This document shows, piece by piece, positions 1 to 9,549 of a stretch of 64,000 bases of DNA (position 1 is the stretch's first letter; every line of letters begins with the position of its first letter). The notes beneath the pieces were generated by a model. It was given only the letters and a program-made list of their open reading frames with translations. It was not told the DNA's origin and did not search any database. Where the stretch lies: positions 2,380,828 through 2,444,827 of the forward strand of contig NZ_CP039865.1 of the NCBI RefSeq assembly GCF_005160265.1. Direction: 5' to 3'. The DNA is from Phreatobacter aquaticus. Its GTDB lineage: Bacteria > Pseudomonadota > Alphaproteobacteria > Rhizobiales > Phreatobacteraceae. The translations under genes were made by a program, and so were the position numbers.

Positions 1-1413
1 GGGGTCGAGCACGGCCTTCAACGTCCGCATCAGGTCGAGTTCGACCGGGTCCTTCACGCCGGGCAGCAGCTCGCGCTTCATCCGGCCGATGCCATGCTCG
101 GCCGAGATCGAGCCGTGATACTTGCCGACAATGCCGTGGACCAGCGCCTGAACCTCGTCCCACCGCCCAAGGAAGGTCGCCTTGTCCATGTCGAGCGGCT
201 GGCTGAGATTGTAGTGGATGTTGCCGTCGCCGAGATGGCCGAACGGCACCACGCGGCAGCCGGGCATCAGCGCCTCGCAGGCGGCATTGGTTTCGGCGAT
301 GAAGGCCGGCACCGAGGCGACGGGCACGGACACGTCGTGCTTGATCGAGCCGCCCTCCTGCTTCTGCACCTCGCTCATGCCCTCGCGGATGCGCCAGAAC
401 GCATTGCGCTGGTCGATGCTGTCGGCAATCGCCGCGTCCTCGATCAGCCCATCCTCGAAGCCGCTGGAGAGGATCTCCTCGATCGTCTCGCGCAAGCCGC
501 CCGCGGCGGCCGATGACAGTTCCATCAGGCAGTACCAGGGCGAGGGTTGAGCCAGCGGATCGCGCACGCCGGGCATGTGCTTCAGCACGAACTCGAACAG
601 GTTGCGCGGCATCATCTCGAAGCCACTCACGGCCGGCCCCGCCTTCTCCTGGGCCCGCGTCAGCAACGCGAGCGATGCTTCCGGCGACGGTACGCCGACC
701 CAGGCCGCCTCGATCGAGCGGGGTGCGGGCGAAAGCTTCAGCACGGCGCCTGTGATGATGCCGAGGGTGCCCTCGGCACCGATGAACAGGTGCTTCAGGT
801 CGTAGCCCGTATTGTCCTTCTTGAGGGTCCGGAGCCCGTTCCAGATCCGGCCATCGGCCAGCACGACTTCCAGGCCGAGCACGAGGTCGCGGGCCAGGCC
901 ATAGGCGACGGCCTGGGTCCCGCCGGCATTGGTGGAGAGGTTGCCGCCGACCGTGCAGGAGCCCTTGGAGCCGATGTTGAGCGGATAGAGCCGGTTGACC
1001 TCGGCAGCAGCGTCCTGCGCCTGTTGCAGCGTGACGCCGGCATCGACCGTCATGATGTTGCCGGCCGGGTCGATCGCCCGGATACGGGTCATGCGGTTGA
1101 GTGATAGGATGATCTCGGCGCCGTCCTCATGGGGCAGGTGGCCGCCGACCAGGCCCGTGCCGCCGCCCTGGGGCACGATCTTGGTATCGGTCTCGGCGGC
1201 AAGCTTGACGATGGCCGCGACCTCTTCGGTGGATCCGGGGCGGAGCACCAGCGAGGTCCGCGTGACATAGAGGTCACGCCAATCCTTCAGATAGGGCTGC
1301 TGGTCGTCCGGATCGGTGATCGCATAGCGCTCGCCGACGATCGCCGAGAAGCGCTTGACGAGGTCCTGCGGCAGCGGCGGGGCAAGATGGTCGACGGGCT
1401 TTGGCAGAGGCAT
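1..1413 (-). CDS. FAD-binding oxidoreductase, GlcD/D-2-hydroxyacid dehydrogenase type (C-terminal end cut off)
   Basis: Flavoprotein of the FAD_binding_4 plus FAD-oxidase_C type, which oxidises D-2-hydroxy acids such as D-lactate, glycolate or D-2-hydroxyglutarate and passes electrons to the respiratory chain. The 471 visible codons show the FAD-binding signatures PQGGGTGLVGG and GGNLSTNAGG, then GYDLKHLFIGAEGTLG, and near the C-terminus GDGNIH and AEHGIGRMK, which carry the metal/substrate-binding His residues. The reading frame is still open at base 1 inside a typical terminal helix (MRTLKAVLDP), so probably only about a dozen residues are missing. The ATG at 1413 begins MPLPKPVD; a promoter and operator-like palindrome lie just upstream. 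The exact substrate cannot be read from the sequence. Confidence 0.88.
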   Translation of the reverse strand, partial: MPLPKPVDHLAPPLPQDLVKRFSAIVGERYAITDPDDQQPYLKDWRDLYVTRTSLVLRPGSTEEVAAIVKLAAETDTKIVPQGGGTGLVGGHLPHEDGAEIILSLNRMTRIRAIDPAGNIMTVDAGVTLQQAQDAAAEVNRLYPLNIGSKGSCTVGGNLSTNAGGTQAVAYGLARDLVLGLEVVLADGRIWNGLRTLKKDNTGYDLKHLFIGAEGTLGIITGAVLKLSPAPRSIEAAWVGVPSPEASLALLTRAQEKAGPAVSGFEMMPRNLFEFVLKHMPGVRDPLAQPSPWYCLMELSSAAAGGLRETIEEILSSGFEDGLIEDAAIADSIDQRNAFWRIREGMSEVQKQEGGSIKHDVSVPVASVPAFIAETNAACEALMPGCRVVPFGHLGDGNIHYNLSQPLDMDKATFLGRWDEVQALVHGIVGKYHGSISAEHGIGRMKRELLPGVKDPVELDLMRTLKAVLDP

Positions 1414-1450
1414 GGCGGACTTCGGCGTTTCGCTTCGGGGGTCTCGGTCC

Positions 1451-1480
1451 TTATTGGGCCGGGTGCGGGCGCGGGGTCAA
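1451..1480 (-). promoter_or_regulatory. Predicted promoter of the FAD oxidase
   Basis: On the minus strand a TTGACC hexamer (1480-1475) and a CAATAA hexamer (1456-1451) are separated by 18 bases, and the ATG follows about 37 bases later. The match to a sigma-70-type promoter is moderate, and no transcription start is known. Confidence 0.35.
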
Positions 1481-1493
1481 CCGGTCAGACCGG
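1481..1493. promoter_or_regulatory. Operator-like palindrome CCGGTC-A-GACCGG
   Basis: A perfect inverted repeat with six-base arms and a one-base centre directly abuts the predicted -35 hexamer of the FAD oxidase. The GGTC-N-GACC core resembles operators of FCD-type GntR regulators such as LldR and PdhR, which control lactate and 2-hydroxyacid oxidases. No such regulator gene lies immediately beside it in the window, so the link is an inference. Confidence 0.4.
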
Positions 1494-1775
1494 ATGTCTG
1501 GAGTGACGCCATGCGGCCTTTGTGCCGATTGGCTCTTCCGGTTCGGGCCCGCAAGGCCTATCTTGATGACGGAGCTGCGACGTTCGTCAGGGCACAAATT
1601 TCCTCGGGGCCTTATCGATCTCTAGGGAGCTGTCCCTGCCCTTGTCCGTGGACTTGGGCACACGGCGCCCACCTACTTAGGTAGGTTCCCGGGATCGCTT
1701 GTCCAACGACGAAGCGGCTCCACTTCTCGTCCCCTGCCTCTTGACGGCTGGCGCGTCCTGCGCCACGCCTCGGCC

Positions 1776-2705
1776 ATGGTCGATACGCCTTTCGCGGCCG
1801 CCCTTGCCGAGGTCGCAGGCCTTGTCGAGGCGGCCCTCCAGAACATTCTCGATGACGCGCCACTGCCCGGCGAAACGGCTCGGCCCGAGCGGCTGATCGG
1901 CGCCATGCGCCATGCCGTGCTGGCCGGCGGCAAGCGGCTGCGGCCGTTCCTGGTGGTCGAGACAGCGCGTCTGTTCGGCGTTCCGGATCAAAGTTCGATC
2001 CGCGCCGGAGCCGCCCTCGAACTGGTCCATTGCTACTCGCTGGTCCATGACGACCTGCCGGCCATGGATGACGACGATCTCAGGCGCGGCAGGCCGACTG
2101 TTCACAAGGCCTTTGACGACGCGAGCGCCATCCTCGCCGGTGATGCGCTTCTGACCCTGGCCTTCGACGTGATGGCGGATGAACGGGTGGATGCCGATGC
2201 CGCGGTGAGGATCCAGCTTGTCCAGGCGCTGGCACGGGCTTCGGGCCTGGGCGGCATGGCCGGTGGCCAGATGCTGGACCTAGCGGCGGAAGGCCGCTTT
2301 GGGGACGGCCGGCCCCAACTGCTGGACGATGCGGCGATCCGCCGGCTGCAGGCCATGAAGACTGGCGCGCTCATCCGCTTCGGTTGCGTGGCAGGCGCCA
2401 TTCTCGGCCGGGCCTCCGCTGCCGAACGGGCGGCGCTTGACGCCTATGGCGCGATCATCGGGCTCGCCTTCCAGATCGCCGACGATCTGATCGACCATGA
2501 GGGTGACGCGGCCAGCGCCGGCAAGGCGACTGGCAAGGATGCCGCGCGCGGCAAGGGCACGCTTGTCTCGCTCAACGGGGCAGCCTGGGCGCGCGAGGAA
2601 CTGGCCCGCCTTGTCGGCGAGGCGGAGACCAAGCTTGCTGCCTTTGGCCCAAGGGCTGACCGGCTGAAAGAGGCCGCCCGCTTCATAGCCATGCGCGATG
2701 TTTGA
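1776..2705 (+). CDS. ispA: Polyprenyl (farnesyl/geranylgeranyl) diphosphate synthase
   Basis: Class-I trans-prenyltransferase that condenses isopentenyl diphosphate with allylic diphosphates to make farnesyl- or geranylgeranyl diphosphate for quinone, hopanoid and undecaprenyl synthesis. The first Asp-rich motif DDLPAMDDDD starts near residue 92, the second, QIADDLIDHEGD, near residue 236, and the conserved GGKRLRP lies near the N-terminus. The 309-residue length fits IspA. The inserted two residues in the first motif (DDxxxxD) are typical of bacterial FPP synthases. The ribosome site before the ATG is weak. xseB and dxs, frequent neighbours elsewhere, are not seen here. Confidence 0.87.
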   Translation: MVDTPFAAALAEVAGLVEAALQNILDDAPLPGETARPERLIGAMRHAVLAGGKRLRPFLVVETARLFGVPDQSSIRAGAALELVHCYSLVHDDLPAMDDDDLRRGRPTVHKAFDDASAILAGDALLTLAFDVMADERVDADAAVRIQLVQALARASGLGGMAGGQMLDLAAEGRFGDGRPQLLDDAAIRRLQAMKTGALIRFGCVAGAILGRASAAERAALDAYGAIIGLAFQIADDLIDHEGDAASAGKATGKDAARGKGTLVSLNGAAWAREELARLVGEAETKLAAFGPRADRLKEAARFIAMRDV

Positions 2706-2779
2706 GCACTTCGCCTTGACTCATCACCTGCCGACGTCTCACGATTAGTGAAATCCCTAACGAGCATTGGACGGAGAGC

Positions 2780-4300
2780 ATGATGCGCTGGGTTGTCGGT
2801 TTGGTACTGGGCGCAACGCTTGCCTTCGGCATGACGGCGCCTGCGGAGGCGCAGCGCCGCGCCAACACGATCCGCTTCGCCTACGACCAGGTGCCCGAGA
2901 ACGTCGACCCCTATTTCAACAATGTCCGCATCGGCGTCATCATCGCCCACCACGTCTGGGATACGCTGATCTACCGCGATCCCAAGACCAACGAGTACAA
3001 GGGGCAGCTCGCCACCGCCTGGCGCTGGGTCGACGACAAGACGCTCGAGCTCGACCTGCGGCGCGGCGTGAAGTTCCACAACGGCGAAGAGTTCGATGCC
3101 GACGACGTCGTCTTCACGCTGAACTATGTGGCCAATCCGGCCAACCGCTCCACCACCCAGTCCAACGTCAACTGGATCGAGCGGGTGGAGAAGGTCGACC
3201 AGTTCAAGGTGCGCATCGTCACCCGCCGGCCGTTCCCAGCGGCCATCGAGTATCTGGCCGGGCCGCTGGTGATCCATCCGAACCAGTACTACGAGCAGGT
3301 CGGCCCCAAGGGCATGAACGAGAAGCCCGTCGGCACCGGTCCCTACCGCGTGGCGGAGCATCAGATCGGCCGTTCCATCACACTGCAGCGCAATCCCGAC
3401 TACTTCGGCGAGAGCCCGAAGCCCAAGCCGACCATCGAGCGCGTCGTCATTCGCTTCATTCCCGACCGCCAGACCCAGATCGCCGAGATGCTGTCCGGCG
3501 GCCTCGAGTTCGTGATGAACGTCGCCCCCGACCAGGCCGCTCAGATGCGCGCCGTGCCGACGCTGCAGGTCGTGTCGGGCGCCACCATGCGCATCGTCTT
3601 CCTGCAGATGGCGACCATGGACAATTCTCCCGCGGCCCCTCTGCGTGACCTGCGCGTCCGCCGCGCCATCGCCCATGCGATCGACCGCAAGACCATGGCA
3701 AGCCAGCTCGTCGGTCCCGGCTCCGAGGTGATCAACGCGATCTGCTATCCGAGCCAATTTGGCTGCGATTCCACTGGCGTGATGACCTACGACTACGATC
3801 CCGCCAAGGCGCGCCAGCTGCTGGCCGAGGCCGGGTTCCCGAACGGTTTCGATACGGAGATCCACGCCTATCGCGAGCGCAACCAGTCGGAAGCGATGAT
3901 CAACTACCTGCGCGCTGTCGGCATCCGCGCGACGCTGCGCTTCGGCCAATATGCCGCCATGCGCGAGCAGAGCCGCGCCTTCCGCGTGCCATTGGCGCAC
4001 CAGACCTGGGGCTCATTCTCGGTCAACGACGTCTCCGCTGCGACCCCGGTCTATTATGGCGGTCTCGACGACGATCTGACCCGCGATCCCAAGGTGGTGG
4101 AGCTCCTCAAGCGTGGTGATACGGTCACCGATCCGCAGGCCCGTCTGACCGCCTATCGTGCCGCCCATGCGATCATCGCGGAGCAGGCTTATTCGGTACC
4201 GCTCTACAACCTCGTCACCTTCTATGTGGCGGCGAAGGACCTCGACTTCGCGGCCTATCCCGACGAACTTCCGCGGTTCTGGGAAATGCGCTGGAAATGA
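2780..4300 (+). CDS. ABC transporter substrate-binding protein, family 5 (dipeptide/oligopeptide)
   Basis: Periplasmic binding protein of the SBP_bac_5 (DppA/OppA) family, 506 residues. A signal peptide ends near residue 24 (PAEA|Q). The family features are all visible: YDQVPENVDPYFNN at the mature N-terminus, LRRGVKFHNGEEFDADDVVFTL, a KPVGTGPYR loop and a YDPAKARQLLAEAG segment in the C-terminal lobe. It is the first gene of a five-gene importer followed by a peptidase and an amino acid oxidase, so di- or short peptides are the likely cargo; opines or other family-5 ligands are possible. The first of two adjacent ATGs follows a GGAG ribosome site. Confidence 0.9.
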   Translation: MMRWVVGLVLGATLAFGMTAPAEAQRRANTIRFAYDQVPENVDPYFNNVRIGVIIAHHVWDTLIYRDPKTNEYKGQLATAWRWVDDKTLELDLRRGVKFHNGEEFDADDVVFTLNYVANPANRSTTQSNVNWIERVEKVDQFKVRIVTRRPFPAAIEYLAGPLVIHPNQYYEQVGPKGMNEKPVGTGPYRVAEHQIGRSITLQRNPDYFGESPKPKPTIERVVIRFIPDRQTQIAEMLSGGLEFVMNVAPDQAAQMRAVPTLQVVSGATMRIVFLQMATMDNSPAAPLRDLRVRRAIAHAIDRKTMASQLVGPGSEVINAICYPSQFGCDSTGVMTYDYDPAKARQLLAEAGFPNGFDTEIHAYRERNQSEAMINYLRAVGIRATLRFGQYAAMREQSRAFRVPLAHQTWGSFSVNDVSAATPVYYGGLDDDLTRDPKVVELLKRGDTVTDPQARLTAYRAAHAIIAEQAYSVPLYNLVTFYVAAKDLDFAAYPDELPRFWEMRWK

Positions 4301-4360
4301 GCGAAGCTCCCGGCTGCGGCGCCCGCGCCGTGGTCGGAGTTCTAGAAGGCGCATGAACTG

Positions 4361-5278
4361 ATGCTGATCTACACCCTCAAGCGCCTCGGGCTCGCGGCGC
4401 TGGTCGCCTTCGCCGTATCCGCGCTGGCCTTCGTGTTGCTGCGTCTCTCCGGAGACGTGGCGATCGCGATTGCCGGCGAGGGCGCGCGCGCCGAGGACAT
4501 TGCCGCGATCCGCCAGCAATATGGGCTCGATCGCCCGCTGATCATGCAATATCTCGAATGGCTGGGGCGGACGCTGACCGGCGATCTCGGTCAGTCGCTC
4601 TACTTCAAGTCGCCGGTGATCGAGCTCATCCGTGAGAAGATCGCGACGACCCTAATCCTTGGCCTTGCCTCGATCGCCTTCGCGCTGATCGTCTCCGTGC
4701 CGCTCGGCGTCATGGCGGCGATCTGGCAGAACTCCTGGATCGACAGGCTGTGCCTGGCCATCGCCGTCGTCGGGCAGGCCCTGCCCAACTTCTTCTTCGC
4801 ACTTTGCCTCGTCATGGTGTTCTCCATCGGTCTGCGCTGGCTGCCGGTCTCCGGCACCGATGGCTGGGAGAACTTCATCATGCCGACTGTGGCGCTGGGC
4901 TATTACGTCACGCCGCCCTTCATGCGGCTGGTGCGCGCCGGCATGATCGATGTCCTCGCCTCCGACTATGTCCGCACCGCCCGGGCCAAGGGCCTGCCGC
5001 CGCGGACCGTGGTGGTGAAGCACGCGCTGCGCAACGCTCTGGTGCCGGTGGTGGCGCTCACCGCCGTCCAGCTCGGCTTTCTGCTGGGCGGTTCGGTGGT
5101 GATCGAGACGGTCTTCGCCCTCGATGGTCTCGGCTATCTCGCCTACCAGTCGATCGCGCAGAAGGATTTCCCGGTGATCCAGGCGGTTCTGATGCTGCTG
5201 TCGGTCGGCTATGTCGGCCTGACGCTCGCCGCCGACCTGATCAATGCCTGGCTTGATCCCAGGATCCGGGTGGCCTGA
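4361..5278 (+). CDS. ABC transporter permease, DppB type
   Basis: First inner-membrane permease of the importer, 305 residues with about six hydrophobic segments. It starts MLIYTLKRLGLAALVAF and carries the GDLGQSLYF stretch and the EAA-loop region (DYVRTARAKGLPPRTVVVKHALRNAL) that contacts the ATPases. It lies 60 bases after the binding protein; that gap holds only a small GC hairpin (about 4317-4330). The DppC-type gene begins one base after its stop codon, so the two are translationally close. Confidence 0.9.
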   Translation: MLIYTLKRLGLAALVAFAVSALAFVLLRLSGDVAIAIAGEGARAEDIAAIRQQYGLDRPLIMQYLEWLGRTLTGDLGQSLYFKSPVIELIREKIATTLILGLASIAFALIVSVPLGVMAAIWQNSWIDRLCLAIAVVGQALPNFFFALCLVMVFSIGLRWLPVSGTDGWENFIMPTVALGYYVTPPFMRLVRAGMIDVLASDYVRTARAKGLPPRTVVVKHALRNALVPVVALTAVQLGFLLGGSVVIETVFALDGLGYLAYQSIAQKDFPVIQAVLMLLSVGYVGLTLAADLINAWLDPRIRVA

Positions 5279-5279
5279 C

Positions 5280-6179
5280 ATGACCGATATCCCCAACCCC
5301 AATACCTTCGATGTCGCCGAGCCCTCGGCCGCAATTCGCCTGTGGCGTCGCGTGCGCGGGCACAAGGGCCTGATGTTCGGAACAACCCTGTTCCTGATCA
5401 TCGTGCTGATGGGTCTGACCGCGCCCTTCCTCGCCCCCTACGACCCCTATGACCAGGACCTGATGAACCGCCTCGTGCCACCGGTCTGGTACGAGAAGGG
5501 CTCCTGGGCCCATCCGTTCGGTACCGACAATCTCGGCCGCGACTATCTCTCCCGCACGCTCTACGGCGCGCAGATCTCGCTCTTGATCGGCATCGCCGTC
5601 ATGACGATCTCGGGCGTCATCGGCACGGCGCTCGGCCTGATGGCCGGCTATTTCGGCGGCCGGGTCGACATGGCCGTCACCTTCATCGTCACGACGCGGC
5701 TGGCGCTGCCAGTCGTGCTGGTGGCGCTCGCCGTGGTCGCGATGGTCGGCGGCACGCTGCTGATCGTCATCGCTGTTCTCGGTTTCCTCAAATGGGACCG
5801 CTTCGCCGTCGTCATGCGCTCGGCGACCCAGCAGGTTCGCTCGCTCGACTATGTCGCCGCCGCGGAGGCCGCCGGCGCCTCGACGCCGCGCATCATCTTC
5901 GGCGAAATCCTGCCCAATGTGGCCCCGCAGCTCATCGTCGTGGCAACCGTGGAGGCGGCGAGCGCCATCCTGCTGGAAGCAGCGCTTTCGTTCCTCGGCC
6001 TTGGCGTGCAGCCGCCCTTGCCCTCGTGGGGCCTGATGATCTCGGAGGCCAAGAACTTCATGTTCTTCTCGTTCTGGCTGATCGCCATTCCCGGCACCGC
6101 GCTGGCTCTGCTGGTTCTCGCCATCAACATGATGGGTGACGGCCTGCGCGACGTGACCGCGCCGGAGGGGCGCTCATGA
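5280..6179 (+). CDS. ABC transporter permease, DppC type
   Basis: Second permease of the importer, 299 residues. The N-terminal cytoplasmic segment is followed by the OppC_N-type helix and the sequence HPFGTDNLGRDYLSRTLYGAQ that marks DppC/OppC proteins, and the EAA loop AAEAAGASTPRIIFGEILPN is near residue 195. I chose the ATG at 5280 (MTDIPNPN) because it sits just after the stop of the previous gene; an ATG at 5244 is in frame but would overlap that gene by 35 bases. The stop overlaps the next start codon by four bases. Confidence 0.9.
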   Translation: MTDIPNPNTFDVAEPSAAIRLWRRVRGHKGLMFGTTLFLIIVLMGLTAPFLAPYDPYDQDLMNRLVPPVWYEKGSWAHPFGTDNLGRDYLSRTLYGAQISLLIGIAVMTISGVIGTALGLMAGYFGGRVDMAVTFIVTTRLALPVVLVALAVVAMVGGTLLIVIAVLGFLKWDRFAVVMRSATQQVRSLDYVAAAEAAGASTPRIIFGEILPNVAPQLIVVATVEAASAILLEAALSFLGLGVQPPLPSWGLMISEAKNFMFFSFWLIAIPGTALALLVLAINMMGDGLRDVTAPEGRS

Positions 6180-7141
6180 CCGCCGTCCTCGACGTTGCCG
6201 ATCTCAGGGTCGACCTGCCGGTGGCTGCCGGCACGCTCCATGCGGTGCGGGGCATCTCGTTTTCCATCGAGCGGGGCGAGACGCTCTGCCTGGTCGGCGA
6301 ATCCGGCTGCGGCAAGTCGATGACCGCCTTCTCGGTGATGGACCTTCTGCCGCCGCGCGCGATCCGCTCGGCAAGCCGCCTGTCACTCGCGGGCGAGGAT
6401 CTGGTCGCGGCAGGTCCTGCGCGCTGGAATGCGCTGCGCGGCGACCGGATGGCGATGATCTTCCAGGAGCCGATGACGGCGCTGAACCCCGCCTACACGA
6501 TCGGCGAGCAGCTCACCGAGCACTACCGCCTGCACAAGCGCTCGAGCGCCGAGGAGGCGCGCGAGCGCGCCATCTTCCTGCTCGACAAGGTCGGCATCGC
6601 CAATGCCGGTCAGCGCCTGGGGCAATATCCCCACCAGCTCTCGGGCGGTCTTCGCCAGCGCGTGATGATCGCCATGGCGCTGATGTGCGGCCCGGACCTG
6701 ATTGTCGCCGACGAGCCGACGACCGCCCTCGACGTGACCATACAGGCGCAGATCCTGCGGCTCCTGATGGACCTGCAGAAGGAGTTCGGGGTCGCGCTGC
6801 TGCTCATTACCCACGACCTCGGCGTGGTCGCGCGCATGGCCCACCGTGTCGCGGTCATGTATGCGGGCGAGATCGTCGAGACCGGCACCTCAGCCGAGGT
6901 CTTCGGGTCACCCAAGCACCCCTACACCCGCGGCCTGATGGACTGCATCCCGGTGCCGGGCCGGACCCTGCCGGGCGATCGCCTCGGCTCCATTCCCGGC
7001 GTGGTGCCGTCCCTCGTCGGCGACATCTCGGGCTGCGTCTTCCGCACCCGTTGCTCGCTTGCGGAAGCGGCCTGTGCTGGCGTGGTCCCCACCCACCGCC
7101 TTGGCGGCCACGCCTGGACCTGCATCAAGGAGGCCGCATGA
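6176..7141 (+). CDS. ABC transporter ATP-binding protein, DppD type
   Basis: One of the two ATPases that power peptide import, 321 residues. Walker A is GESGCGKS, the Q-loop [11 protein letters not shown], the signature LSGGLRQR, Walker [13 protein letters not shown] and the switch His lies in LLITHDLG. The C-terminal oligo_HPY extension has HPYTRGL and a Cys-containing segment ([15 protein letters not shown]) typical of DppD/OppD, where an iron-sulfur cluster has been reported in relatives. It starts in an ATGA overlap with the permease and overlaps the following ATPase by four bases. Confidence 0.92.
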   Translation: MTAVLDVADLRVDLPVAAGTLHAVRGISFSIERGETLCLVGESGCGKSMTAFSVMDLLPPRAIRSASRLSLAGEDLVAAGPARWNALRGDRMAMIFQEPMTALNPAYTIGEQLTEHYRLHKRSSAEEARERAIFLLDKVGIANAGQRLGQYPHQLSGGLRQRVMIAMALMCGPDLIVADEPTTALDVTIQAQILRLLMDLQKEFGVALLLITHDLGVVARMAHRVAVMYAGEIVETGTSAEVFGSPKHPYTRGLMDCIPVPGRTLPGDRLGSIPGVVPSLVGDISGCVFRTRCSLAEAACAGVVPTHRLGGHAWTCIKEAA

Positions 7142-8115
7142 GCGCGCTCCTGACCATTTCCGATGTCACGCGCTCGTTCGAGGTGAGCCAGGGCCTGTTT
7201 GCCCGCAAGAAGACGCTGCACGCGGTCAATGGCATCAACCTCACCGTCGAGAAGGGCGAGGTACTCGGCATCGTCGGTGAATCCGGCTGCGGGAAGTCGA
7301 CACTTGCCAAGATGATCCTGGGGCTCCTGCCGGCAACCTCCGGAACGATCGCGCTCGACGGCCAGGACATGCGCTCGCTGGATCGCAAGGCAGTCGCGCG
7401 GCGCATCCAGCCGGTGTTCCAGGATCCCTATTCTTCGCTCAACCCGCGCAAGACCATCGCCCAGATCGTCGCCTTTCCGCTGGCGGTTCACGGTCTCGGC
7501 TCGGGCGAGGAACAACGCAACCGCGCGCTCGCCGTACTCGACAAGGTCGGCCTGCCCAAGCGCTTCGCGGATCGCTATCCGAATCAGCTCTCCGGCGGCC
7601 AGCGCCAGCGTGTGGCCATTGCCCGCGCCCTCGTCATGGAGCCGGAACTGGTTGTCTGCGACGAACCGACATCGGCGCTCGACGTCTCGGTGCAATCGCA
7701 GATCCTGAACCTGCTGCTCGATCTCCGCCGCGATTTCGGCCTGACCTATGTGTTCATCTCGCACAATCTGGCAGTCGTCGAGCACATCGCGACGCGGGTT
7801 GCCGTGATGTATCTCGGACGGGTGGTGGAGCGCACAGAGACGGCGCGGCTGTTCCATGCGCCCAGGCACCCCTACACCAAGGCACTCCTTGCCTCCGTGC
7901 TGACCCCCGAGCCCGGTGGCGGTATCCCCGAGACCGGACTTGGTCTTGCCTTCCCGGACCCGCTCAATCCGCCGCCTGGCTGCCCGTTCCATCCGCGTTG
8001 CCCCAGCGCCTTCGACGCTTGCCGCACCGTGGTGCCGCGGCCGATCGAGGATGAGGCGGGCTATGTTGCATGCCACCTTCACGATCCGGACATGGCGAAG
8101 GCGCTCGCTGCCTGA
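7138..8115 (+). CDS. ABC transporter ATP-binding protein, DppF type
   Basis: Second ATPase of the importer, 325 residues. Walker [10 protein letters not shown], signature LSGGQRQR, Walker B LVVCDEPTSALD and the C-terminal HPYTKALL and CPFHPRCP segments are all present. The ATG at 7138 lies in an ATGA overlap and follows a strong AAGGAGG site inside the previous gene, so the much longer upstream open frame is not used. With DppD it completes the ATPase heterodimer. Confidence 0.92.
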   Translation: MSALLTISDVTRSFEVSQGLFARKKTLHAVNGINLTVEKGEVLGIVGESGCGKSTLAKMILGLLPATSGTIALDGQDMRSLDRKAVARRIQPVFQDPYSSLNPRKTIAQIVAFPLAVHGLGSGEEQRNRALAVLDKVGLPKRFADRYPNQLSGGQRQRVAIARALVMEPELVVCDEPTSALDVSVQSQILNLLLDLRRDFGLTYVFISHNLAVVEHIATRVAVMYLGRVVERTETARLFHAPRHPYTKALLASVLTPEPGGGIPETGLGLAFPDPLNPPPGCPFHPRCPSAFDACRTVVPRPIEDEAGYVACHLHDPDMAKALAA

Positions 8116-8154
8116 GCTAAGGTCCGCTCATCCGACATCGAGACCGAGCCTGAC

Positions 8155-9549
8155 ATGACACGCGCCGCCGCCATTTCCGCTGCCCACAAGACCTTCGACG
8201 ACGGCCGCCTGAAGGCGATCTTCGCCCGGCGCATCGCCATCCCGACCGAGAGCCAGAACCCGGACCGCGCAGCCGATCTGGCGCGCTATCTGACCGACGA
8301 GATGAAGCCGAGCCTTGAGGTGCTGGGCTTCACTTGCACGCTCCTGACCCATCCCAATGCCCGCGCGCCGTTCCTGCTCGCGGAGCGCATCGAGGACCCG
8401 GCCCTCGTCACTGTCCTTGGCTACGGCCATGGCGATGTCGTGCGCGGAATGGAAGGCCAGTGGCGCGATGGCCGCGATCCCTGGGTGCTCGATGACACGG
8501 GCTCGCGCTGGTATGGCCGCGGCGTCGTCGACAACAAGGGCCAGCACACGATCAACATCGAGGCGCTGCGCTGCGTGCTCGAAACGCGCGGCCGCCTCGG
8601 CTTCAACGTGCGCTATCTCATCGAAATGGGCGAGGAGGTCGGCTCCATCGGTCTTCATGATCTCGCCCGCGAGCATCGCGACCTGTTCCTGGCGGACATC
8701 CTGATCGGTTCCGATGGCCCGCGCCTGACCGCGGAGCGGCCGACCATGTGCCTTGGCTCGCGCGGCGCCTACCGCATCGATCTCGAGATCAAGGCGCGCG
8801 ACGGCGGCAACCATTCCGGCAACTGGGGCGGCCTCCTGTCGAATCCGGCGGCGCGGCTCTCCCACGCGATCTCGACCATCATCGGCCCGACAGGCCAGGT
8901 GCGTGTCCATGAACTGCTGCCGAAGGAACTGCCGGACTCGGTCAAGCGGGCGCTGGCCGACATTGAGCCCCAGAGCGGCCAGGGCGATCCGCAGATCGAG
9001 CCCTGGTGGGGCGAGCCCGGCTTCACCGAGGCCGAGAAGGTCTATGGCTGGAACACGTTCGAGGTGCTGGCGCTGGGATCGGGCGACATCGTCAACCCGC
9101 AGAATGCCGTGCCAGGCTCGGCCAAGGCCGTCTGCCAGATCCGCACCGTCGTCGGCTCGGATCCCGATGGCTTCATCCCGGCGATCAAGCGCCATCTCGT
9201 GCGCCAAGGCTTCCCCGATGTCGAGGTGACGAGCGGCCGCGACTCCGCCTTCAAGGCAACCCGCACAGATCCCGACCATCCCTGGGTGCAATGGGCGGCA
9301 GCCTCCATCCAGCAGACGACCGGCAAGAAGACGGCCGTCATCCCGAATGCCGGCGGCTCGCTGCCGAATGACGTATTCGCCGAGATCATCGGCATGCCGA
9401 CCATTTGGGTTCCGCATTCCTATCCCGGCTGCTCGCAACACGCCCCCAACGAGCACGTTCCCTCCGAGCTTCTGCGCGAGGCGATTGGTCTGATGGCAGG
9501 GCTCTACTGGGATCTCGGCGAAGGCGGCCACCCGAAGGTCGTGCGATGA
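8155..9549 (+). CDS. M20 family metallopeptidase (dipeptidase-like)
   Basis: Di-zinc cytosolic exopeptidase or amidohydrolase of the M20/PepV/ArgE group, 464 residues. The metal-binding elements are visible in order: GHGDVV, GRGVVDNKGQ with the bridging Asp, EMGEEVGS with the catalytic Glu pair, and a C-terminal PHSYPGCSQHAPNEH segment. The insertion domain (about residues 200-350) is of dimerisation type. Its place between the peptide importer and a D-amino acid oxidoreductase suggests it cleaves the imported peptide or N-acyl amino acid in the cytoplasm. Exact specificity is not readable. Confidence 0.85.
   Translation: MTRAAAISAAHKTFDDGRLKAIFARRIAIPTESQNPDRAADLARYLTDEMKPSLEVLGFTCTLLTHPNARAPFLLAERIEDPALVTVLGYGHGDVVRGMEGQWRDGRDPWVLDDTGSRWYGRGVVDNKGQHTINIEALRCVLETRGRLGFNVRYLIEMGEEVGSIGLHDLAREHRDLFLADILIGSDGPRLTAERPTMCLGSRGAYRIDLEIKARDGGNHSGNWGGLLSNPAARLSHAISTIIGPTGQVRVHELLPKELPDSVKRALADIEPQSGQGDPQIEPWWGEPGFTEAEKVYGWNTFEVLALGSGDIVNPQNAVPGSAKAVCQIRTVVGSDPDGFIPAIKRHLVRQGFPDVEVTSGRDSAFKATRTDPDHPWVQWAAASIQQTTGKKTAVIPNAGGSLPNDVFAEIIGMPTIWVPHSYPGCSQHAPNEHVPSELLREAIGLMAGLYWDLGEGGHPKVVR

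Larger units (their letters stand above)
1414..1775. other. Divergent intergenic region
   Basis: These 362 bases separate the minus-strand FAD oxidase from the plus-strand prenyl synthase. Apart from the promoter and palindrome described at 1451-1493, no coding frame with a credible start and no RNA structure is apparent. Confidence 0.5.

Noticed and set aside
6685-7137. 151-codon upstream extension of the DppF-type ATPase
   Set aside because: It overlaps the DppD gene in another frame; the ATG at 7138 with AAGGAGG gives the normal protein length.
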